A DNA stretch of 23,841 nucleotides from an uncultured bacterium (lineage in GTDB: Bacteria > Bacillota > Clostridia > Oscillospirales > Ruminococcaceae), in NCBI GenBank assembly GCA_905214265.1, contig CAJMLQ010000036.1, forward strand, positions 1-23,841. The letters run 5' to 3'. This document shows, piece after piece, positions 6,202 to 13,473 of the stretch. Under the pieces are notes generated by a model, which saw only the letters and a list, made by a program, of their open reading frames with translations, was not told the origin of the DNA and searched no databases. Position 1 is the first letter of the stretch; the number at the start of each line of letters is the position of its first letter. The position numbers were made by a program, and so were the translations under genes.

Positions 6202-7326
6202 ATGTTGAAACCCGTAAAAATGGCCATGATCGGTGTGGGCGCCATCAGCGGCATCTACCTGGAAAATCTGACCAAGACCTTTCAGGAGGTCGAACTTATC
6301 GGCGTCTGCGACCTGATTCGCGAGCGCGCGGAAAAGGCGCAGGAGGCCTATCACATTCCTAAGATATATGACACCATGTACGATGCCTTCGCAGACCCGG
6401 AGGTGGAGGTCATCCTTAACCTGACCCGGCCCTATGAGCATTTCGCTGTCTCTAAGGCAGCGCTGGAAGCCGGTAAGCACGTCTATTCGGAAAAGCCCTT
6501 GGGAGCGGACTTCGAAGAGGGCCGGGAGCTGGTTGCCCTGGCCGAAAAGAAGGGCTTGCTGCTGGGCGGCGCACCGGATACCTTTCTCGGCGCCGGCATC
6601 CAGACCTGCCGCAGCCTTATCGACGGCGGCTTTATTGGTCAGCCTATCGGTGCAGCGGCGTTCATGATCTGCCATGGGCATGAGACCTGGCATCCGGATC
6701 CAGAATTTTACTACAAACGCGGCGGCGGCCCCATGATGGATATGGGCCCCTACTATGTGACCGCCCTGGTGAACCTTCTGGGCGGGGTGAAAAGCGTTAC
6801 CGGCGTGACTAAGTCCTCCTTTGCCAAACGCGTCATCACCAGCGAACCTCACCGCGGCGAGATCATCGATGTGGAGGTCCCCACCTATGTGACCGGCACG
6901 CTCCAGTTTGACAGTGGAGCCGTGGGAACTCTGTTCACTACCTTTGACGTTTACTATCAGGGCCAGGCCCGCTTCGAAATCTACGGCGCTGAGGGTACCC
7001 TGCTGGTTCCGGACCCCAACTGCTTCGGTGGCCCCATCCGGCTGCTCCGCCCCGAAGACGGGGAGTACCGGGAAATGCCGCTGGCTTTCGACTACCGGGA
7101 GAACAGCCGGGGCCTGGGCTTGGCGGATATGGCCTGCGCCATCCGCACTGGCAGCCCTTTCCGCGCCTCCTATGAACAGACTTACCATGTTCTGGAGATC
7201 CTCACGGCCTTTGAAAAGAGCTCGAACGCCGGAAAGACTCTGGAACTGGAGACTCACTACGAGAGGAAAGCGCCCATCCGCCGCGGCAAGATCCATGGCG
7301 TTTTGGATGAGACCTTCACCCTGTAA
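6202..7326 (+). CDS. Second Gfo/Idh/MocA family oxidoreductase (variant active site)
   Basis: A 374-aa family member with the nucleotide-binding loop GVGAIS near residues 11-16 and the hallmark SEKPLG (96-101) with K98. The region aligned with the catalytic D-x3-H reads DMGPYY (180-185), so the usual histidine is replaced by tyrosine. This motif occurs in a subset of the family, for example in proteins acting on unusual or keto substrates. It is about 25 residues longer than the first oxidoreductase and clearly a different subfamily, not a recent duplicate. TAGGAGG precedes the ATG. It lies 300 bp downstream of thuA, separated only by the repeat, and has no clear promoter of its own, so read-through from the 4068 promoter is likely. 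A strong terminator follows. Confidence 0.9.
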   Translation: MLKPVKMAMIGVGAISGIYLENLTKTFQEVELIGVCDLIRERAEKAQEAYHIPKIYDTMYDAFADPEVEVILNLTRPYEHFAVSKAALEAGKHVYSEKPLGADFEEGRELVALAEKKGLLLGGAPDTFLGAGIQTCRSLIDGGFIGQPIGAAAFMICHGHETWHPDPEFYYKRGGGPMMDMGPYYVTALVNLLGGVKSVTGVTKSSFAKRVITSEPHRGEIIDVEVPTYVTGTLQFDSGAVGTLFTTFDVYYQGQARFEIYGAEGTLLVPDPNCFGGPIRLLRPEDGEYREMPLAFDYRENSRGLGLADMACAIRTGSPFRASYEQTYHVLEILTAFEKSSNAGKTLELETHYERKAPIRRGKIHGVLDETFTL

Positions 7327-7347
7327 TCCGCATTTGTTCCAAACTGG

Positions 7348-7394
7348 AAAACCGCCTGCTTCCTCCGGATGTTCGGAAGACGCAGGCGGTTTTT
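7348..7394. terminator. Bidirectional terminator between convergent genes
   Basis: AAAACCGCCTGC (7348-7359) pairs perfectly with GCAGGCGGTTTT (7382-7393), with further partial pairing (TTCC/GGAA) inside the loop. Flanking A and T runs on both sides let it serve both the oxidoreductase (plus strand) and the DUF1540 gene (minus strand). Confidence 0.88.
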
Positions 7395-7417
7395 CCATGT
7401 TTGACGGAGAAGAATCC

Positions 7418-7591
7418 TTAGCCGTTTTTCGCGCGGAAAGATTCGCAGTCAGTGCACTGAACCATGGTGGGGTTTGCCTCATGGGTGCCGACGGTGATGC
7501 AGTCGAGAGAACAGTAGTTATCCGTGTCACAGTGGTAGGAACACTGGGTAACGCTGCACTTGATGCTTTTGTTTGCTTTGCTATCAGCCAT
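7418..7591 (-). CDS. DUF1540 domain-containing small Cys-rich protein
   Basis: A 57-aa protein beginning MADSKANKSIKCSVTQC, with seven cysteines at positions 12, 17, 21, 27, 31, 46 and 49 and a conserved H20. The CxxxxCxxxC...CxxxC...CxxC spacing matches the DUF1540 family common in Clostridia. The cysteines suggest metal, probably zinc, binding; the function is unknown. The ATG at 7591 follows AAGGAGG with good spacing. The gene is monocistronic, convergent with the oxidoreductase and divergent from the exopolyphosphatase gene. I saw no strong promoter in the 70 bp upstream. Confidence 0.9.
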   Translation of the reverse strand: MADSKANKSIKCSVTQCSYHCDTDNYCSLDCITVGTHEANPTMVQCTDCESFRAKNG

Positions 7592-7690
7592 TGTATTTTC
7601 CTCCTTCCATTGGGATCTGGATTTAGTTTGTCCGCTGCGCTTTCGAATAAACGGCTTCCAAAAAATTTTCGGAAATTTACGAAAAGACGG

Positions 7691-7718
7691 TAGACAAGGA
7701 CGTTCGGCGCGGTATAAT
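7691..7718 (+). promoter_or_regulatory. Promoter of the ppx-ppk operon
   Basis: TAGACA (7691-7696) and TATAAT (7713-7718) have a 16-bp spacer. The pair matches the sigma-A consensus at 11 of 12 positions and lies 67 bp upstream of the ppx start. Confidence 0.78.
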
Positions 7719-7785
7719 AAAATAAGGAAGCTTCTGCGCTTTTTACGGCGTGGAACCGGAATTTTGCGTACAGGGGGGAAACCAT

Positions 7786-8709
7786 ATGCTGTATGGAATT
7801 GTGGACATGGGGTCCAACTCGATTCGCCTCTCCATTTTTCGGGAGGAAAACGGCGTGATCACCCAGATCATCAGCAAAAAAGTCATGGCCGGTCTGGCAG
7901 GCTATGTAAAAAAAGGAAAGCTGACTCAATCCGGCATCGAAAAGGCCTGCCTTGCTTTGGAGACGCTTCGGGAGGTCTTAGATAATTTCAACGTAGATGG
8001 CACTGGTATTTTTGCTACGGCGTCTTTGCGCAACATCTGCAATCAGGACGAGGTGCTCAACCGGATGCAGCGCGTCACCGGCATTGCGCCGGAAATCATC
8101 TCCGGCAAAGAAGAGGCGCGCCTCGATTTCGTGGGGGCCACTCGCTTTTATCCCATGGAGCGGGGACTGCTGGTGGATATCGGCGGCGGAAGCACCGAAC
8201 TGGTCTGGTTCGGCGAAGAGGGCGCGAAAGAGCTGATCAGCATTCCAGTGGGTTCTCTGGCCCTCCATACGCAGTTCGTCTCCGGTCTCATCCCTGGTCC
8301 CAAGGAGCGGGAAAAGATGCGGAAGTCCATCCGGGAACAGCTGGACGCGGTGGACTGGCCCGTGGAAAGTGGGTGTACAGTCTGCGGTATCGGCGGCACC
8401 ATGCGGATGGCCCTTCAGCTGAGCCAGGAGCTTTTGGGGGGTGCCAAGGCGGAGTCCCGTTTCTCCCTGGACGATCTGGAGCAGCTGCTGAAAATCGCCT
8501 GCAGTGACGATCCGGATGTTTCAAAACCCGCCTATAAGATCGTACCGGAGCGGATGTTCAGCATGGTTCCCGGTCTGTTGATTATCCGCGAAGTCGCCCG
8601 GAAATTCGGCTGCGCTGACTTTTTTGTCAGCCGCGCCGGAGTCCGGGAGGGTTATTTGATCACCCGCTTTTTGGAACCGGCTCTTGCCGGATCCGGACAG
8701 AAAAACTGA
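7786..8709 (+). CDS. ppx: Exopolyphosphatase, Ppx/GppA family
   Basis: A 307-aa, short-form Ppx/GppA phosphatase with only the two ASKHA actin-like domains and no C-terminal HD-like extension. Motifs are DMGSNSIRL (7-15, phosphate loop; DIGSNS is usual), ATASLRN (77-83), SGKEEAR (106-112) holding the catalytic glutamate, DIGGGSTEL (131-139) and VCGIGGT. It releases phosphate from the ends of polyphosphate and may also hydrolyse pppGpp. The ATG at 7786 follows a GGGGGGAAA site; an in-frame ATG at 7750 lacks one. ppk begins 20 bp after its stop, so the degradative and synthetic enzymes are co-transcribed. Confidence 0.93.
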   Translation: MLYGIVDMGSNSIRLSIFREENGVITQIISKKVMAGLAGYVKKGKLTQSGIEKACLALETLREVLDNFNVDGTGIFATASLRNICNQDEVLNRMQRVTGIAPEIISGKEEARLDFVGATRFYPMERGLLVDIGGGSTELVWFGEEGAKELISIPVGSLALHTQFVSGLIPGPKEREKMRKSIREQLDAVDWPVESGCTVCGIGGTMRMALQLSQELLGGAKAESRFSLDDLEQLLKIACSDDPDVSKPAYKIVPERMFSMVPGLLIIREVARKFGCADFFVSRAGVREGYLITRFLEPALAGSGQKN

Positions 8710-8729
8710 GAAAAGGATGGACAATCGAA

Positions 8730-10880
8730 ATGAATCGCGATATGCAGGAATCGGTCAATTACCGCAGCTGTATGCAGAACCGGGAGCTATCCTGGCTGAA
8801 ATTCAACCAGCGCGTGCTGGAAGAAGCCAACTGCCCGGATACGCCCTTGCTGGAACGGTTCCATTTCCTGTCGATTTTTACCAGCAATCTGGACGAGTTT
8901 TTTATGGTTCGAGTGGGGAGCCTCATCGACTACATGCTCTTTTCGCCGGACTATTTTGATAATAAGACCGGCATGACCGCAGCTGAGCAGCTTTCGGAGA
9001 TCTACCGCGCCTGCATCCCGCTTTATGTTTTGCGGGACGACGCATTTTCCCGGATCAATCGGGAACTCTCCGGAGCCGGAATCACCTATGTCCGCATGGG
9101 TGAACTGCGCAAGCCGGAGGAAAAACTGGTGGAGGATTTCTTCGCCCGGGAGGTCATGCCGGTACTCTCGCCCCAGATCATCGACCAGAGCCATCCCTTT
9201 CCCCATATCGGCAACAAGCAGCTTAACATCGCCGTGTCCCTCCGGCAGCAGAATCACGGCGTGTTCGGCATCATCCCCGTTCCGGCGGCCGTCCGGCGGG
9301 TGTTTACGGTGGACCCGTCCGAGCGGCGGTTTGTCTTGGTAGAGGACGTCATCCTCTATTTTGCGGAAAAGGTCTTTGAAAAATACAAGGTCGCCGAAAA
9401 GGCGGTTATCTGCGTCACCCGCAACGCGGACATCGACACCGACGCCGGCTTGCTGGACGAGGATACAGACTACCGCCAGCATATGAAAAAGATCCTCAAA
9501 AAGCGGCTGCGCCTTTCTCCGGTGCGGCTGGAGATCCAGGGGGATATGAGTGACGAAGCCCAAAAATACCTCCGCTCCAAGCTGGACCTGGAACGGGCGC
9601 AGGTGTTCCGCTCCCACGCGCCTCTGGACCTTTCCTACTGTTTCGGTCTGGACGCCCGGCTGCCCTTCGACATGAAGCGCGCCCTGCTGCAAACGCCCTT
9701 CACCCCTCAGCCGTCGCCCATGGTGAATCCGGCCGCGCCGATCATCCAGCAGGTGCTCCGGCGGGATATCCTGCTCTCGTATCCCTACGAGGCTATGAAG
9801 CCCCTGCTCAATTTGCTGCGGGAGTCTGCGGAGGACCCAGACGTGGTTTCCATCAAGATCACCCTCTACCGCATCGCCCGGCAGTCCACCCTGGCGGAGG
9901 CGCTCATCGAGGCGGCGGAAAACGGCAAGGATGTCACGGTCCTGATGGAGCTTCGCGCCCGCTTCGATGAAGAAAACAACATCGAGTGGGCTCAGCGCCT
10001 GGAGGAGGCCGGCTGCCGGGTCATCTACGGCATGGACGGCTTTAAGGTCCACTCCAAAATCTGCCTGATCACCCGCCGCGCCAAGGGCGAGATCCAGTAC
10101 ATCACCCAGATCGGCACGGGAAATTACAATGAAAAGACCGCCAAGCTTTACACCGACCTCGCCATCCTCACGGCAAACCGCAACATCGGTGCCGACGCGG
10201 CTTCCTTCTTTATGAACCTGTCCCTTTCCAACCTGGATGGCTCCTACCACGACCTTTGGGTAGCGCCTGCCAACTTCAAGGAAAGCATCCTCCGTCTGAC
10301 CGATGCGGAGATCGCCAAGGCCAGGGAGGGAAAAGACGCCCGGATCCTCGTCAAGTGCAATTCCTTCACCGATAAGGACATCATCGAACGGTTTGTGGAT
10401 GCCTCCCGGGCCGGGGTGCAGATCCGGTTGGTCATCCGCGGGATCTGCTGTCTGACCCCACAGATTCCCGGTATGACCGAAAACATCCAGATTGTCAGCA
10501 TTGTCGGACGTTTTTTGGAGCATTCCCGCATCTACGCCTTTGGGGCAGGGGCGGAGACCAGAGTCTTTATCGCTTCCGGCGACATGATGACCCGCAATAC
10601 CGAGCGCCGGGTGGAGGTGGCCTGCCCCATTTACGATCCGCGCATCAAAACGCGGCTGCTGGAGATGATGGATATCATGCTCCGGGACAATGTCAAGGCC
10701 CGGGAGCAGTTCGCCGACGGCCGGTACATCCTGCGGTCTCCTCTGGATGCGCCGCCCCTGAACGCCCAGGAGTACTTTATGCAGCAGGCCAAGGAACCTC
10801 CGGCCCAGCCGGACTGGGAGGAGGATAAGCCTGTTCGAGAGGAGCGGCGCTTCCTCGGCTGGTTCCGCCGGAAGAAGTGA
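8730..10880 (+). CDS. ppk1: Polyphosphate kinase PPK1
   Basis: A 716-aa enzyme reversibly transferring the ATP gamma-phosphate to polyphosphate. The N-terminal domain opens with NRELSWLKFNQRVLEEA (about 13-29). The head-domain region contains FPHIGNKQLNIAVSL. The two phospholipase-D-like catalytic domains contain the phosphorylated histidine H441 in DGFKVHSK and the second conserved histidine H598 in EHSRIYAF, equivalent to H435 and H592 of the E. coli enzyme. Other signatures are TLYRIA, GTGNYNEKTA and MTRNTERRVE. Length is typical for the family. It sits between ppx (20 bp upstream) and a response regulator (21 bp downstream), with no terminator between. Confidence 0.97.
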   Translation: MNRDMQESVNYRSCMQNRELSWLKFNQRVLEEANCPDTPLLERFHFLSIFTSNLDEFFMVRVGSLIDYMLFSPDYFDNKTGMTAAEQLSEIYRACIPLYVLRDDAFSRINRELSGAGITYVRMGELRKPEEKLVEDFFAREVMPVLSPQIIDQSHPFPHIGNKQLNIAVSLRQQNHGVFGIIPVPAAVRRVFTVDPSERRFVLVEDVILYFAEKVFEKYKVAEKAVICVTRNADIDTDAGLLDEDTDYRQHMKKILKKRLRLSPVRLEIQGDMSDEAQKYLRSKLDLERAQVFRSHAPLDLSYCFGLDARLPFDMKRALLQTPFTPQPSPMVNPAAPIIQQVLRRDILLSYPYEAMKPLLNLLRESAEDPDVVSIKITLYRIARQSTLAEALIEAAENGKDVTVLMELRARFDEENNIEWAQRLEEAGCRVIYGMDGFKVHSKICLITRRAKGEIQYITQIGTGNYNEKTAKLYTDLAILTANRNIGADAASFFMNLSLSNLDGSYHDLWVAPANFKESILRLTDAEIAKAREGKDARILVKCNSFTDKDIIERFVDASRAGVQIRLVIRGICCLTPQIPGMTENIQIVSIVGRFLEHSRIYAFGAGAETRVFIASGDMMTRNTERRVEVACPIYDPRIKTRLLEMMDIMLRDNVKAREQFADGRYILRSPLDAPPLNAQEYFMQQAKEPPAQPDWEEDKPVREERRFLGWFRRKK

Positions 10881-10901
10881 CTGACATTCCGGGAGGAAAG
10901 C

Positions 10902-11597
10902 ATGAGCGACTATAAAATTCTGATCGTGGAGGACGACGCCGCCATTGCCGGCGTTCTTTCCACTCACCTGTCCCGCTGGGGGATGGAGGCGCGCTGTGCC
11001 GCAGATCTTTCCAACGTCACCGGTGAGTTTGTCAAATTTGCGCCTCATCTGGTGCTGCTGGATATCTCGCTGCCCTTTTACAACGGTTACCACTGGTGCG
11101 CGGAGATCCGCCGCCTGTCCCGGGTCCCGCTGCTGTTTCTGTCCTCAGCCGGAGATAATCTGAACCAGGTCATGGCCATGGACCTGGGAGCCGACGGCTT
11201 TATCGTCAAGCCCTTTGACTTAGACGTGCTGACTGCCCGGGTTCGCGCCCTTCTCCGCCGGACCTATTCCTTCGGGGATTCCGCCGGGCTCCTGGAGTAC
11301 GGCGGGGCGGTGCTGAATCTGGCCGGAGCCACCCTCTCCTGGAACGGCCGCCAGGCGGAACTGACCAAAAACGAATTCCGCATTTTGGAGGCGCTCATGG
11401 AAAATCCCGGCTGCACGGTTTCTCGGGACACCCTCATGAAGCACCTGTGGCAGAGTGACTGCTTTATCGATGACAACACGCTCACCGTCAACATCGCCCG
11501 CCTCCGCCGGAAGCTGGAGGAGCTTGGCCTTGTGGGTTTCGTGACGACGCGGAAGGGTCTGGGATACCAGGTCTGTCTCCCGGAGGGACACTCATGA
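10902..11597 (+). CDS. OmpR/PhoB-family response regulator, BceR-like
   Basis: A 231-aa two-domain regulator. The receiver domain has acidic pocket E10-D11-D12, phospho-acceptor D54 in VLLDISLP, and K103 in VKPFD. The SSAGDNLNQVMAMDLGAD segment (81-98) is characteristic of the BceR subgroup. The C-terminal winged helix (about 130-228) includes the recognition-helix segment DDNTLTVNIARLRRKL. It overlaps the kinase start by four bases (ATGA), so the pair is translationally coupled. By family knowledge it activates the adjacent bceAB-type transporter in response to cell-wall-active peptides. A candidate binding site lies at 12603-12616. Confidence 0.94.
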   Translation: MSDYKILIVEDDAAIAGVLSTHLSRWGMEARCAADLSNVTGEFVKFAPHLVLLDISLPFYNGYHWCAEIRRLSRVPLLFLSSAGDNLNQVMAMDLGADGFIVKPFDLDVLTARVRALLRRTYSFGDSAGLLEYGGAVLNLAGATLSWNGRQAELTKNEFRILEALMENPGCTVSRDTLMKHLWQSDCFIDDNTLTVNIARLRRKLEELGLVGFVTTRKGLGYQVCLPEGHS

Positions 11598-12586
11598 AGC
11601 GTGAGGATCTGCACTGCTATCTGCGGGATCGCTGGAGGGCCGCCGTAGCGCTGGGCGTTTTCCTTCTGCTCTTCTGGATGGTCTATGCGGTGTACCAGCT
11701 TCCGTTCGGCGTCTTTGGCTACGGTGCGCTTCTGGTCCTGACCGCAGGACTGCTGCTGGGAATTTGGGATTTTTTCCGCTCTGTCCGGAAGCGTCGCGCC
11801 CTTTCCGCCCTGAAGGAGACCGTGGACGTCTGCTCCGGCCGCTTGCCGCCGCCGGAGACCTCCGCAGAAGGGGCGTATCAGGAGCTTCTGGAGCTGCTTT
11901 TGGAAGAAAACGCCGCTCTCCGCCGGCAGCGGGACGATGCCCGCACCGAGCAGGCGGATTACTATTCCCTCTGGGTTCATCAGATCAAAACGCCCATCGC
12001 TGCCATGCGGCTGCTGCTGCAGTCCGGGGCGGATTCTGCCGCCTTGGAACAAGAACTTTTCAAAACCGAACAGTACGCGGAGATGGCCCTGACCTACGCC
12101 CGGCTTCCCGGGATGTCCCAGGACCTGCTTTTTCGGGAGACAGAGCTCTCCGCCTTGGTGCGCCGGGCTGTCCGGAAGTACGCGGTGCTCTTCCTCCGGC
12201 GGGAGATTTCGCTGGAGCTTGCGGACTTTCGCTGTACCGTGGTGACGGACGAAAAATGGCTGGGCTTTGTGCTGGAGCAGCTCCTTTCCAATGCTCTGAA
12301 ATACACACGGGAGGGCCGGATTACCATCCGTCTTTCTCCGGACGGTTCCCAGACCCTCCTCATTGAAGATACCGGCATCGGCATCCGTCCCGAGGACGTT
12401 CCCCGGGTCTTCGATCGGGGCTTTACTGGCTGCAATGGTCGGGCGGACCGGCGTTCCACCGGTCTTGGTCTGTATCTGTCTAAGCAGATACTGGACGCTC
12501 TGGGCCATGGTATCTGCATCGTCTCGCAGCCGGGAAAAGGAACCACCGTGGCTCTCTCCTTTTCCCAGGAGCGGCCCCGGGAATGA
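11594..12586 (+). CDS. Intramembrane-sensing histidine kinase, BceS-like
   Basis: A 330-aa kinase with two N-terminal transmembrane segments (about 17-35 and 41-58) and almost no extracellular loop, so it cannot sense ligand itself. In Bce systems the partner permease does the sensing. The dimerisation helix carries H129 in VHQIKTPIAAM. The ATPase domain has the N box LLSNALKYT (N233), DTGIGI, and the G box STGLGLYL. The gene is coupled to the upstream regulator by a four-base overlap and is followed 2 bp later by a strong terminator. Confidence 0.94.
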   Translation: MKREDLHCYLRDRWRAAVALGVFLLLFWMVYAVYQLPFGVFGYGALLVLTAGLLLGIWDFFRSVRKRRALSALKETVDVCSGRLPPPETSAEGAYQELLELLLEENAALRRQRDDARTEQADYYSLWVHQIKTPIAAMRLLLQSGADSAALEQELFKTEQYAEMALTYARLPGMSQDLLFRETELSALVRRAVRKYAVLFLRREISLELADFRCTVVTDEKWLGFVLEQLLSNALKYTREGRITIRLSPDGSQTLLIEDTGIGIRPEDVPRVFDRGFTGCNGRADRRSTGLGLYLSKQILDALGHGICIVSQPGKGTTVALSFSQERPRE

Positions 12587-12587
12587 G

Positions 12588-12633
12588 AAACCCGCCGAAA
12601 CCTTACCAAAATGTAAGGTTTCGGCGGGTTTTG
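12588..12633 (+). terminator. Strong terminator after the kinase gene, with embedded BceR-like site
   Basis: A 19-bp perfect stem, 12588-12606 pairing with 12613-12631, closes a 6-nt loop CAAAAT and is followed by T residues. It terminates the ppx-ppk-regulator-kinase transcript. Its apex, TTACC-AAAA-TGTAA (12603-12616), differs at one position from the TNACA-N4-TGTAA inverted repeat I recall as the operator of BceR-type regulators. It stands 54 bp upstream of the next -10 box. Confidence 0.85.
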
Positions 12634-12646
12634 TAAGCTTTCTGAA

Positions 12647-12675
12647 TGGTAGACGCCCTTCTTTTTCGTTATAAT
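12647..12675 (+). promoter_or_regulatory. Promoter of the bceAB-like transporter genes
   Basis: TATAAT at 12670-12675 is perfect, but the -35 region at 17 bp (TGGTAG, 12647-12652) is poor. That is what an activator-dependent promoter would look like. The candidate BceR-type site at 12603-12616 is at a suitable distance upstream. Confidence 0.65.
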
Positions 12676-12702
12676 AGAGGTATCCCAAAAGGAGGAATCA
12701 TA

Positions 12703-13473
12703 ATGCCCTTGCTTGAAGCAAAAAATCTTCAGAAAGTTTATGCTGTCCGCTCCGGCGGTGCCCGGGTCCAGGCCCTCTCCGGGGTCAGCTTTTCCGTGGA
12801 GGAGGGCGAATTCGTGGCCATCATGGGCGAGTCCGGCTCCGGAAAGACCACGCTGCTCAACATTCTCGCCTCTCTGGATAAGCCAACCGGCGGCCAGGTT
12901 CTGCTGGACGGCCGGGACATCACCCGCATCCCCGACCGGGAGCTTTCCGCTTTCCGCCGGGACAATCTGGGCTTCGTCTTTCAGGATTTCAACCTGCTGG
13001 ACACCTTTTCCCTGAAGGACAACATCCTGCTCCCGCTGGTCCTCTCCGGTATGGAGGTCCCGGCCATGGAGCGACGTCTCCAGCCTTTAGCCAAGACCCT
13101 GCAGATCACGGATCTTCTGGAAAAATACCCCTATGAAGTGTCCGGCGGACAGAAGCAGCGGGCTGCCGCGGCCCGGGCCCTGATCACTTGCCCCAAGCTG
13201 CTGCTGGCGGACGAGCCCACCGGCGCTCTGGATTCCCATGCCGCCGCCCGGCTGCTCCGGCTCTTTTCTGACATCAACGCCGCCCAGGGCCAGACCATCC
13301 TCCTGGTGACCCACAGCATCCAGGCAGCCAGCCATGCAGGGCGGGTCCTCTTTATCAAGGACGGGACGGTTTTCCATCAGATTTACCGCGGCTCCGCCTC
13401 CGACGAAGAGATGTACCGCCGGATATCTGACGCCCTTACGGTGATCCGGTCAGGAGGCGGGGAAGATGCGTAG
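12703..13473 (+). CDS. ABC transporter ATP-binding protein, BceA-like
   Basis: A 256-aa ATPase of the MacB/BceA type. It has Walker A GESGSGKTT (42-50), the Q-loop segment VFQDFNLLDTF, signature SGGQKQR (147-153), Walker B LLLADEPTGALD with D170/E171, and the switch histidine in VTHS. The ATG at 12703 has a perfect AAAGGAGG site. The stop overlaps the permease start by eight bases. By family knowledge, BceAB-type transporters free lipid II-cycle intermediates from bacitracin-like or lantibiotic peptides and signal to the neighbouring kinase. The peptide specificity cannot be read from this gene. Confidence 0.95.
   Translation: MPLLEAKNLQKVYAVRSGGARVQALSGVSFSVEEGEFVAIMGESGSGKTTLLNILASLDKPTGGQVLLDGRDITRIPDRELSAFRRDNLGFVFQDFNLLDTFSLKDNILLPLVLSGMEVPAMERRLQPLAKTLQITDLLEKYPYEVSGGQKQRAAAARALITCPKLLLADEPTGALDSHAAARLLRLFSDINAAQGQTILLVTHSIQAASHAGRVLFIKDGTVFHQIYRGSASDEEMYRRISDALTVIRSGGGEDA

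Noticed and set aside
5898..6254. Open frames on the minus strand over repeat copy 2
   Set aside because: They overlap the start of the well-supported oxidoreductase at 6202, have no ribosome binding site and follow repeat DNA. Similarity to the copy 1 frame reflects the repeat.
6187..7929. A 580-codon minus-strand open frame opposite the second oxidoreductase, DUF1540 and ppx
   Set aside because: GC-rich genes generate long antisense frames. The plus-strand products and the DUF1540 gene are recognisable families with ribosome binding sites; the antisense product resembles nothing and lacks a start signal.
8787..11093. A 768-codon minus-strand open frame opposite ppk
   Set aside because: It is the mirror of the PPK1 codons. 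PPK1 has all catalytic motifs and is certain.
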